Assembly: GCA_039602395.1 (NCBI GenBank)
Contig: JBCNJP010000017.1
Span: 18,012,729-18,076,728, forward strand
Direction: 5' to 3'
Length of the DNA stretch: 64,000 nucleotides
From: Deinandra increscens subsp. villosa
Taxonomy: Eukaryota; Streptophyta; Magnoliopsida; Asterales; Asteraceae
Shown here: positions 24,069-34,660 of the stretch, piece by piece
How positions within the stretch are numbered: position 1 is the first letter of the stretch
How the letters are laid out: the number at the start of each line of letters is the position of its first letter
Made by a program: the position numbers and the translations under genes
The notes under the pieces: model-generated
What the model was told of the DNA's origin: nothing
Database searches by the model: none
The model's input: only the letters and a program-made list of their open reading frames with translations

Positions 24069-24530
24069 ATGAGACTAAAATCATTGCAAGGTATGAGACT
24101 TGTCCCACATTGGTTGTATGGGCAACTGATGTGAGGTTTATAGACCAAATAGGCCATCTCACCTATCAGATTAGTCTTTTGTGTTGAGTTCTCGTGTTTG
24201 GTCTGTAACAATGGTATTAGAGTCAGACTCGTAGTGGCAGCCTAGAGGGAGCTAGCCGTGACCAACGTGGCTATGACCAGTGAGGACTTGGAGTGGTGGC
24301 CTGGAGAAAGCCAGACGTGACTAATGTGACCGTGACCAACAAGGACGTTGGCCCTTATGGAGGGTCGATTGTTACGAACTGAAATCATTGCAAGGTATGT
24401 GACTTATCCCATATTGGTTGTATGGATAACTGATGTGGGGTTTATAGGTCAAATGGGCTCTGATACTTTTGTAACAGACCAAACAGGAGTACTAGAAGAA
24501 CTCAACCCAAAAGACTTGTTATTAGTGTCT
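24069..24530. mobile_element. Rearranged TRIM sequence, two copies in opposite orientation
   Basis: A short LTR-like unit (24069-24210) ends GTCTGTAACA and is followed by a primer-site-like TGGTATTAGAGTC at 24212-24224. A second copy of the unit head starts at 24370 (TGTTACGAAC, then ATCATTGCAAGGTATG as in the first). At 24457-24466 GCTCTGATAC is an inverted primer site, and from 24470 TGTAACAGACCAAACA is the inverse of the end of the first unit. No coding sequence. The size and layout fit a TRIM; the exact history is unclear. Confidence 0.6.
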
Positions 24531-24749
24531 AACAAGTTTTGTATTGTTGAGAGAAAATGTGTTTATTATTTGTATTTACAAAACAAATTTCCCGATCTAT
24601 TATTTGTATTTACAAAACATATTTTCCATATCCAATTGATCGTCTAGGTATCGATTTCAATTGATCGTCTTCACCTTCACTTACCGTTATTAGTTCTATT
24701 TCTTCCATTCAAATACCGACCAAGTACTTGCCTTCCATGGTTCTATATT

Positions 24750-27700
24750 TTTTTAACAACAAAATACTTTTATTACTAGGGGCTAGTAAGTGGCTAAAAC
24801 CTTGTACTAATCATCCGAACATACAAACTAGAGAAAAACCATCACAAACAACTTCAAAATTACTACTACAACATCTTAACCGACATCAAACGTAAACCAT
24901 TGGGGCCATTGTAAAGCTCTTTTCTTCATTCTTCTTGACATCCAAAGAAAACCCAACACCTTAATTTCTTTCAGAATTTTTTCAGCACTTGTATCTATTC
25001 CTTTGAAAACCAGTTCGTTCCTGCACCTCCATATGTTCCAGATTGTCACTAACACCACCCCTTGTATTAATTTCTTCCTGAAAGCAGATCATTGCACCCT
25101 CCCTTCATAGCAAATGACTTCTTTAACTGATGCAACACTGGTCATGTTTACGCCGCACCATCTCGACGCCTTATCCCAAACCTCCATTATTACCCTACAA
25201 TCGAGGAACAAGTGCTCAACTGTTTCCTCCAAGAACCCACATAACTTACATGTGGAGTTACCAATTTGAAGGCCTCTTGACACAAGTGCAGTTTTTATTG
25301 GAACACGGCCCATCTCCACTCTCCATGCCAATATGTTTACTTTTTGTGGCAACCACTTATGCCATGGAAAAGCATAACAAGGTACCTGAATTCGCTGCCT
25401 GTGAATCATATTTCTCAGCCCCTTTACACTATAGCAGTCATCGTTTGATCCTATCCATTTCCACTTATCCTCTTGCACCAATAGTACCACGTCATCAAGT
25501 AATATTTTCATATTTTGTAGCTCCTGGATTTCTTCGAGATTCGTAGGCGATCGCTTCTTCTCCACTTCCACACGAATACGCCATCTTTAGCCTGCCCACA
25601 ATTAAAACAAAACAATTTTGGATACTCTAAGTTCAAAAGCCGAGGGAATCTCGTTGCAAGGGGAAGTTCCCCAAGCCATGGATCCACCCAAAATCTGATA
25701 TCTTTGCCACACCCCACAACACTTTTGATTAGTTGTTCACCCGAGATCCCAAAACCTTCCAGATCACGTTCTATCTTTGCAATATTTCCCCATGTTCCAG
25801 GTGCCGAGAGACTCACCGAAATCATACTCCACGATCTCCCATTTTGATGAATGGCTCAAACTGTCTTCCTCCACATGCTATTTTTTTCTACTTTGAACCT
25901 CCATCACCATCTTCATAAAAGAGCCATGTTTCCTTCTTTTAAGCATACAGTACCTAAGCCCCCCTAGCTCCTTAGCTTTCGTCACCCTGTTCCATGGAAC
26001 CCAACACATTTTTTGTACATCCGAATCTCCACCCAAAAAGAACCGTCTTCTGATTTTTTCCAAGTGCTCGATAACATTATTTGGTGCACGATAAATCGAG
26101 AAATAGTACATCGGCAATGCGTTCAAAACCAACTTTATTAGAACCACCCTACCTCCCATGGATAACGTTTTAGCTTTCCATTTAGATAGTTTTCCTTCAA
26201 ATACGTCAATTACAAATTTCCAGTTCCTCATTAGATTTATATTAGCACCTATCTACAAACCCAGATGATCAAATGGAAACTCACCCTTCTTGCATTTTAG
26301 AATATCTGACATACAATTCATCCTTCCTTCATCCAAACCAATAGCATAGGCTGAGCTCTTCTTTAAATTTACTTTCAGACCCGACACTAAGTAAAAACCC
26401 CATAGAAGCCTGACCAGATTTTTGACATTACCAACTGACCAATCACCCAAGAAAACCACATCATCAGCATACATCAGATGTGTTAAAACAGGCCCATTGT
26501 TTGGCAATCGTATTCCATGATAAACCCCTAACAGTTCAGCTCTTTTAATCACAACCGACAAAGCATTCATAGCGATTAGAAAAAGAAAAGGTGACAACGG
26601 ATCACCTTGACAGAGGACCCTAAAACATTGAAACTCGGCAGTTAGACAACCATTAACAAGGACAGAGGCTCTCCCTGGTAATAATAGAGCCCTAACCCAC
26701 AACTGCTACTTTAAAGGGAAACCTTGTTGCTCCAAAACATCATCCAGAAAAACCCAATTTAGAGAATCATATGCCTTTTCTATATCTATTTTAAATAAAA
26801 AACCTTCGCCTTTGGACTTCTTTAACCAACTGATAGTTTCATAAAGAATCAGGGGTCCATCTAAGATACTTCTACCTTCTAAGAATCATGTTTGCTCCTC
26901 TGCTACGAGTCCTCCAATCATTGGTTGCAAACGATGCATAAGAATTTTTGAAATAATCTTGTTTAAGGAGTTCACCAAACTGACAGGTCTGAAATCTAAA
27001 GGGGATATCGGATCATCACATTTAGGGATGCGCACAATAAAGGATGACAAACAACCATCATTAACCTTGCAGGTATGATAAAACTCATTCATTACATCAA
27101 GTAAGTTATCCCGAAATAACACCAAAAAATTCTTAAAAAACTTGAAGTTAAAGCCATCTGGCCCGGGAGACTTATCCCCATCACACGACCATACCGCACC
27201 CCTTATCTCCTCCAAACTAAAGGGAGAAACCAGTGTCGTAGCTTGGTCAGCCTCCAGCCTAGAAAACCCACTACACCTCCATTTTGGTCTTTCAGGCATT
27301 GGTTCCACAAACCGCTTGCAAAACATAGAAAAAATATGATCCCTTACCACATCTGGTTCTACATGCCAATCATTCCCAATCATTATACCGTTGATTCTGT
27401 TATTTTTCGTATTGGCGTTAACCACACCGTGGAAGAATGCATAATTATCGTCGCCATCTAATGCCCATCTAAGCCTAGCTCTCTGTTTATTATTTAAAAG
27501 TTCACAGTTCTGGAGATCCAAGAGTTTTTTTCTGAGTTCAAGCCTCGTAGTAGATTCAACATCAGAAAGATCCCTAACTTCCGCTATGGAATCAAGATCC
27601 CCAATCTGCTCTTTCAACATCTTTTTTACCTGCACATCTATGTTTCTCCTGTCCTTAGCCCATTCCTTAAACCTTTCTTCAACTACCTTAGCTTTGCCAT

Positions 27701-28717
27701 GAATCTTCTATCCGCAGGACCATAAAAAGAAAAATCCTTCAAACATTTCTCAACCACCCTCTTAAAATCTGGCACGTCGCATCACGAATTAAAAAAACCT
27801 GAATGGCTTTGGCCCATAATCAACTAAGTCAACAACCAGCACCAGTGGGCTATGATCAGATCTTAGCTTTGGGAGAGCAGTCAGAGCAGCGTTAGGCCAT
27901 TTGTCAATGAAGTCCTTACACACCAACACCCTATCAATTTTACTCATCTTAACCCCATCCTGAGACATGTATGTGAATTTTTGTCCACCCATAGAATACT
28001 CATAGAGATCAGCTTCAATAATAAAGTCATTAAAATCATCTGCCATTCTCTGATTAAAAACTGGGTTTCTTCTCTCATCCTCATTCCTTACAACATTAAA
28101 ATCACCAAGAGCTAAAAATAATCCTACCGATGAATTCCTAACCCGTAGTAGCTCATGCCATAACAACCTTTTCTCAGCAGCCCCTTGGAGGGCATAAACA
28201 TTTACAACCGTGATAGGCAAATACTTACCACAGAGACGTCCTTTAGCTAAAATAAAATTTTGATTCTTACAAACATTATACCTGGAAAGAATTGTAGGAT
28301 TCCACAAGCATACCAGGCCCCCGATCGTCCATTAGCTTCAACAATCTCGTACTTGAATCGAGACCTATCCCAAAAATCCTGGACGCTGACATTCGAAGAA
28401 TCTACAAACTAGGTTTCCTAGATCATGATAAAGTGAATACCATGCTCCGCCTTAAGGCCCCTTATCCATCTGGCTTTGTTAGCGTCCCCAACACCTCCCA
28501 AATTAATAGACAAACGATTCATTGATAAATCACAGTTTTGACCTTCATCCTTAATAATACCCTGAACTTGATCCTTAAAAATCCCCAAGGCCCATTCCGA
28601 CCAAATTTCATACCTCCACAGTGTTATCCACTTCAATCTGCCTTTATTTCACCCCTTCCTGAGTATCGCTCACCAACGTCTCTCCAGAACACGACTGACC
28701 TGAATCCACGTCGGCAT
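24750..28717 (-). mobile_element. Decayed L1-type LINE, 3' part (5' part at 44355-44940)
   Basis: The minus strand carries, in the order expected for plant LINE ORF2: endonuclease, RT, thumb region, zf-RVT and C-terminal tail, ending at about 24870 with a non-coding tail to a T-run (inverse of poly A) near 24750. The insertion of the Copia element at 28718, with the GGCAT duplication, splits it from its 5' part. No target duplication for the LINE itself was found. Confidence 0.88.
24876..28636 (-). pseudogene. LINE ORF2: endonuclease and reverse transcriptase, several frame breaks
   Basis: 28636-28418 gives the N-terminal part of the endonuclease, damaged. 28307-27789 is the rest of the EEP-type endonuclease, with LALGDFNVVR and the catalytic SDHSPL. 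27635-26886 holds the start of RT (KSPGPDGFNFKFFK, FRPVSLVNSLNKIISKIL). 26702-26253 carries CQGDPLSPFLFLI and the active-site box YADD. 26231-25878 is the GRVVLIKLVLNALPMYY region typical of plant LINEs. 25571-25089 is the zf-RVT domain, with CKLCGFLEETVEHLFLDC. 25058-24876 is the C-terminal tail. Stops and shifts separate these pieces, so no protein is made. A live copy would nick the target and prime reverse transcription there. Confidence 0.92.
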
Positions 28718-29157
28718 TGTTGAGGCTAGATTATGAGGCTTGTAATATTAAATTAGTTGGGATGGGCTTAGTGGGTTTAATTAGATTAGTAGGCTAGTTT
28801 ATGGTTGGGCTTGGGTTTACTATTGGGTTTATGATCAAGAAGGGGCCCAATAGTAAACCCAATGGGGGACTATATATATCCCATGAGTTCACCATTTGGG
28901 GGTTGCTGATTTACGACTAGAAAGAGGAGCCTCATTGAGTTTACGATCGTAATCATAAACTAGAGAGAGAGATCAATTTACGATTTACTATTTTGTACCC
29001 GACAAGTTTTTCTTCTGTGCAAAGATCAAGTTTTTAACGTTTATTCATCGTATTCTTCGTGTTTCTTCTCTTCTCTATCTTGAATCAATCATAAACGAGG
29101 ATTCCGCACTCGTTTGTGATTAAAATATCGTGATTAGTTGTTGATTCTGGATCTACA
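28718..29157 (+). repeat. 5' LTR of the Sirevirus-like element
   Basis: Starts TGTTGAGGCT and ends GGATCTACA. A 17-bp perfect inverted repeat (28811-28827 and 28846-28862) flanks an 18-base loop. Three TTTACGA words occur in its 3' half. Confidence 0.95.
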
Positions 29158-29159
29158 AT

Positions 29160-29171
29160 TGGTATCAGAGC
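29160..29171 (+). promoter_or_regulatory. Primer-binding site of the Sirevirus-like element
   Basis: TGGTATCAGAGC, two bases after the LTR end; perfect initiator tRNA-Met type. Confidence 0.95.
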
Positions 29172-29261
29172 TAAGAAACGTGTGTTTCGAGGTTCTCATG
29201 ATATTGGATTCAAGCATTTTCTGGAAAAAGTTCGAGTTTTTGAAGGTTTGAAGCTGCTTGA

Positions 29262-29620
29262 GGTGTTTACGATTGGTGTTGCTGTTGTTCTTGTGTGTTT
29301 ACGACCATTTTCTGGGTTTGGTTGAGTGTTTACGACTGCTGTTCTTGAAGATCTTCATCGAAAACGTGTTTACGACTTAAAGCTTCGATTTTTATCTGTT
29401 TACGATCCGAAAGTTTGAGTTTACGACTGTACTTTGTCGGAATCAAGTGTTTACGACTTTTTCCTACCGGAAACAGAGTTTACGATTTTCTTCAACCGGA
29501 AACGTGTTTACGACTGGAAGTTATCGGAATCAGAGATTACGATTAAGGTTTACGATCAGGGTGCATATTGAAATCATAAACAGTGTTTACGATCGGGAAC
29601 AGTGTTTACGATCGGAAACT
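29262..29620 (+). repeat. Leader array of twelve TTTACGA words
   Basis: Between primer site and gag start the word GTTTACGA(C/T) recurs twelve times at irregular spacing of 15-50 bases, often next to CCGGAAAC or TCGGAA. It lies where packaging signals are expected; function is unknown. Confidence 0.8.
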
Positions 29621-29899
29621 CTTCTTTTGCGGCAAAAAGTCATTATTTCGCACCTTCACGGAAACGGACGTAACTTTTGACTCGTTTGGAGTTAGAGGCT
29701 CAAATTTGAACACGACGTTCGTGACACTGAGCCCCAGAATTACCCCCGACTAACGTCCAGGGGAGCTCGTTTGGACCCCCAAATTCCACTCCGAAGGCCT
29801 CCGTTTTTCAGTTTTAAGTTTCTGACATTATTCTTTGAATAGTGATTTTGCCGATTTTGCCGTTTTTGCTGATTTTTCAAAATTTTCAGAAGCTGCATA

Positions 29900-31188
29900 A
29901 TGAGTTCAGTGGTTGAAGAAAAGAATATAGTTGAGGACAAAGATGATGTCACAGATGAAGTTGTCAAAACTGAGATATGCCCCAATCCCACTTGTGCTCG
30001 TATAATTCCTGGACTTAGGCAAATTTGTAAAAATTATCAGATAGAATTATTTGAGATAAAATGCGTGAGGAGTTCTTTTAAGGGTAGATGGCAAAAGAAT
30101 AAGGAGAAGGTAAAAGCTCAGAAACGAGACATTGAGAACTATCAGAAGCTAGCAACGGAGAAGACTATCTTATATGATCGGGCTAGGATTGAGATATCTG
30201 AGCTTACACAAAAATTAACTGAACTGCAACAAAAATTTGATGAGCTGCAGGTCAAGTATGATTGCAATCAGGAGAGAAACAAAAGAATGCTCGATGCTGG
30301 AAAGGAATTGTCACATGCTGTTGTGACTGGTCAACTTAGGAAAGACACATCTGGGTTTGGGTCAGAGAAAACTGATAAATCTTTGGCAATGAACATCATC
30401 ATTCCTCCACCTGTTCCCAGAGACATTATAGGAATACTTCTTAGTGAGGAACAGGTTGAACGAACCAAGTCTGATTATAAAGAAGCTGCTCATCCTATTG
30501 ATAGTGTCTTGGTTGGAACTACACCATTGACTCAAGAAGAAATTGATAATGAAGCAAACATGACTTATGGTGAAGGGAGAGTAAAGGATATATCAGACAA
30601 TGATGCTGAGTGCCAGAAATATGACAGGTGTCACAACTCTAAGTCTGATGAAGCTGGGATAGAGTTGAAACCATACCCTAAAATTGAAACCCCATACTTC
30701 AAAGTAATTGACGAAGTCAAAAGGGAAAAGGTGATCTTGACGACACGACCTGAGGGGAAGATCTTTATGACATCTGGATCAATGTTTGACCAAGAACCAG
30801 ATGTAGGATATGAATTACTATCCTTCTCCTCCAAGTTCAAGGGAATTACCGATGGAGTGATAAGTGAACCTAAAGTTGAGAGGCCAAAGATCACCATCAA
30901 GCATCCAAGTATGAAACCAACAGCTGGAGTGAAGAATGAAAAACTCAAGGGAGTACCTGTGTCTCCCATTTCTTCAGTTGGATCATGCAGTTGTTGATGT
31001 AATTGCAAGAATGGTGCTTCAACGTCAAAGAATCAAGGAAGCACAAAGACAGTAAAGACAGGTTCGACACAGGCTTCGACAAACCAGCAGAAAGTCAAAT
31101 CTGAAGCTGCAGTCAAACCAAAGAAGCATACACAAGGCAAACCAGCTCTATATCAGCCACCGAAGACAAATGGGTACACGTTTGACTT
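29900..31188 (+). pseudogene. Gag, N-terminal part, of the Sirevirus-like element (one in-frame TGA)
   Basis: Starts MSSVVEEKNIVEDKDDV at 29900 and is open to a TGA at 30995-30997. The frame then continues without a stop to the LARD insertion at 31189. Residues about 15-30 hold a Cys pair (EICPNPTCARIIPG). Residues 50-140 are a Lys/Glu-rich coiled coil (ISELTQKLTELQQKFDELQ). A Pro/Ile patch (IIIPPPVPRDIIGILLSEEQ) follows, then an acidic and Lys-rich linker. The C-terminal part with the zinc knuckle is at 40945. Such gags form the particle; this copy is broken by the stop and by the insertion. Confidence 0.85.
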
Positions 31189-31193
31189 CTATC

Positions 31194-34100
31194 TGTAACA
31201 CCCGTTTACAATTTGATGCCAAACTTAAGTTATTACTTTATAAAAATGTGGTCCCAGATTTTTTTTTTTACATAAAGTCATGATAGACCTTTACAAATAT
31301 ACCATATAATGAGTTTGGCACCTTAAGTTTGTTTAACAAACCTTTACATGGATCATTTTAATCAAAATATGCAACGGAATCTTCGGTCTTCAAGTGATCA
31401 GTTCTTCATCCGCTTGACGAGCATCCATTAAGCTTTCGCCTTACCTGCAACATACTCACTTTCAATAGTGAGTTTCTATTGCATAACATGTATAAATACC
31501 ATTAACAATGAAGGATAACAAGTGAAAATCAAAACAATGTTTCCAGGCGTATCGCTTGGGTCTTATTTACTTCCAAGCGATACGCTTGGAATTCTAGGCG
31601 TATCGCCTTTAACATCAACTGCTCCAAGCGATACGCTTAGAGCCCAATTTCCAGGGATTCTGGCCAATTTCGGCCAGTTCCATACTTAGCCAAAATTTTG
31701 GCTTTTTCACCTTGCTTCCTACCAAGTTTCACCAACTGGTTTTCCAGCCTTTTCAAGTCCTTCAATCATCACAAAACACTTGTTAAACAGGTTTTTAATT
31801 ATATAAACATACCTTATTCAAATCGAATTCATGCTATGCATTTACGGGTTCATCCAACCCGTTTGACCCGTTAGGACACCCATTGCCCTTAACTAAGTAT
31901 CCGACCCAAATGTAAGTTTAACCTTCCATAACCCATTAGTATACATGAAGGATAACCCATTCCAAAGGTCAATTACATCTTTTAACCCTGCAAGGATTCT
32001 ATGCACTTCGTATGTTTCAACTTTAAAGATTATGATCCTAATTTTATGTGACTACCTATTTATGCGTCAATCTACTTTTAGGGAGTCACTACAGATTTGT
32101 TCAACCATTTTTGGGGTCATTGCACCCGTCTGACCCGATAAGACGGGTCCTTGCCCTTGGTTTACCCCAATGCCTAACTTGACCAAATATAAGTCTTGGA
32201 ATCTATGGTTCTATAACCATTTCATGATTCCTTTTCTCTTGTTACTTGGCATGGACTCCACAAGCCCATTTCCGCCATTGTAACTTTTATTCATTCTATG
32301 ATTCATCCGAATCTTTTCCATGGTCAAGTTTATCATTGGGGAACCTCATGGCTTTGAGCTTCATGGTTCCTAACCATTCATCACCCCTTGTTTTAGAGTA
32401 GCTCATGGCTTGTTTTACTATATTGAGATTACACAATCTACATTTCCATAATTTAATACTTGTAACATAAACAATGTTACCCAACAATAAAGAAATTTCA
32501 CATTAGTGGCTCCTTAGAGCCATTTAATCTTTTTGACCCATTATTATGGGCTTCAGCTAGTTATATAACCACTAGGCAACATTTTTGCATTCTAGTGTGG
32601 TTTTTATGGACCATTTGTGTTTTTCAACCCATTGACCCATTAGCATGAATCCTACGGTTCATTTATCACTAATGTTGTACATTCGTATAACCATGGTTCC
32701 TATGAACCAGTTAGTTAAGTATTATTCTTTGACTCACTAGTATGATTCCTTTAGAATCATTTGACCCGTTGTATTTGCTTTCCAATTCAACTTTTAAACA
32801 CACACTTTACCCTGACAATTCAAGGTTTTCATTTAACTTTCTGGTAATCTACTTACTCTTATGTGGGTACCTTAATTGGTACAAAATCCATTCATATCAT
32901 GGTAAGAACATATATCATAGCACATTAGCTACCTTATAGGGTGTAAGTAGTACTTACCTCGATTCGTCCCAAAGTCCTTTACCACTTCATCCGGTTGACC
33001 CACTTGATTCCAAGCTCAAACCTAGCTTTTTCAATAGTCAACATTTAACTCATTAGTATTCCATTTCATGACTATTTTAGTCATTTAGATACTAACCATT
33101 TCCATTTTGCATATTCATCATAATTTTTGTGTTCTAAATGAAACCATCACTTTGACTTATAAAGTCCAACCACAATTTACATACGAACACATATAATTGC
33201 ACTAATCACATATCATATAGGTCATATAATATGTATATTCAACTTTCATACATGTATAGAGCAAGTATAATCACAACTTCAATCTTGACTGATTTTAGAA
33301 GTTAATATTTTTGTGTATACTTTTTCAGCTATGCTGCTGTAATGGGTCATTTTTGACCCATCTACGAATTTTTCTAGCCTTCCATGATCAAAGATGAAAG
33401 GTAGTACACTGAAAGACCTTTCTAGGCGTATATGGCACACCTTCTAACAATTTTTCTGTGATTTTATACGATTTTTCTAAAAACAGGACAGCAGCTTAAT
33501 TTTAACCAAACAGCATGCTGGAAAATTGAGTGACCATATTAACGGGTCATTTTGACCCATTATACTTCAGATTCAATTTCCGGTGTTCAAATACAAAACG
33601 TAGTATTCAAAACAAGCTTTTCAACCGTATATCGTGCATCCCAAACGGACATACGAGTGATCTTATACAACACTTTCAAAACAGCCCCTCAACTAGATTT
33701 TTATCATTTTTTTTTATGGTTCTACATCATTTTATTTAACACACTTTATAAGCATGGATTTCCCAAATCAAGCACATTCTTATTTCATGATTGTAAGTAG
33801 TGTACATACCTACATTTAGTCATGAGTTCACATAATTAATCTCACCTAGGCATTTCATCGAGCACCTTATGTGCATTATCATATGGCATTCATGCTCTTG
33901 AGTTTTCTAGGCATTTCACCTACCATTTTCATATCTTGGGTAGAATCCCTTCAAACCCATTATCAATTTATCATTTTCCATATGAAAACACTTCAAGATC
34001 ATCATAATATTAGTTATTGTAGGCATGAATTTCATCACCTACTTAACCATTCATACATGGTGTTCAACAACTAGAGATTGGTGACTAATTCACCCGATAA

Positions 34101-34643
34101 TTCATAAACTAAGGTTCTAATTAGCAATACATGAACCCAACATTAAAAGATTCAAGCTAAACATAGCAGATTTCAACAATTTGAGCCATAGCTCCATGAC
34201 CTACACATGCATGAATGATGGGGATGAACTTACTTGACTCCAAATTGGGTTTGGAAGAAGAAAAGCACTTCCAATTTGCTCTTGATGACAAGATTTGCAG
34301 CCTAAAGCCCCTCTAATTGCAGAATTTTGATTTTGGAAGAGGAGGAGGGCGTGGGTCGATCAACAGGTCGCAGATGCGACCTCCCTCCCCTTTCTCCTCT
34401 ATTTTGTTAATTAGGCTATTAGGTAATTGCAATTCTGGTCCCTCAAGTTATCTCTTTTACCCCTTGTACCATTCTTTAAGGAGTTTTGGCTAAATCACCC
34501 ATAACTTTGTGTTTTATTTAAAATAAACCTCTTTTTATTTAACTTATACATTAAACCCCTTATATACATAATGGGTTAAGTTATGGACTAATGTCCGTCA
34601 TTTATTTACGACTAAAATATTTGTTCAGTTTCGGGATGTTACA
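31194..34643 (-). repeat. 3' LTR of the LARD
   Basis: 3450 bp. On the + strand it reads TGTAACACCC...GGATGTTACA, so the terminal TGTAACA is an inverted pair. It contains four GGCG/CGCC-type hairpins at 31545-31643, AGGTCGCA/TGCGACCT at 34365-34382, and many others. Confidence 0.95.
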
Positions 34644-34660
34644 AATCTACCCCCCTTAAA
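34644..34660 (-). promoter_or_regulatory. Polypurine tract of the LARD
   Basis: Read on the minus strand it is TTTAAGGGGGGTAGATT, immediately before the LTR start. This fixes orientation together with the primer site. Confidence 0.85.
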
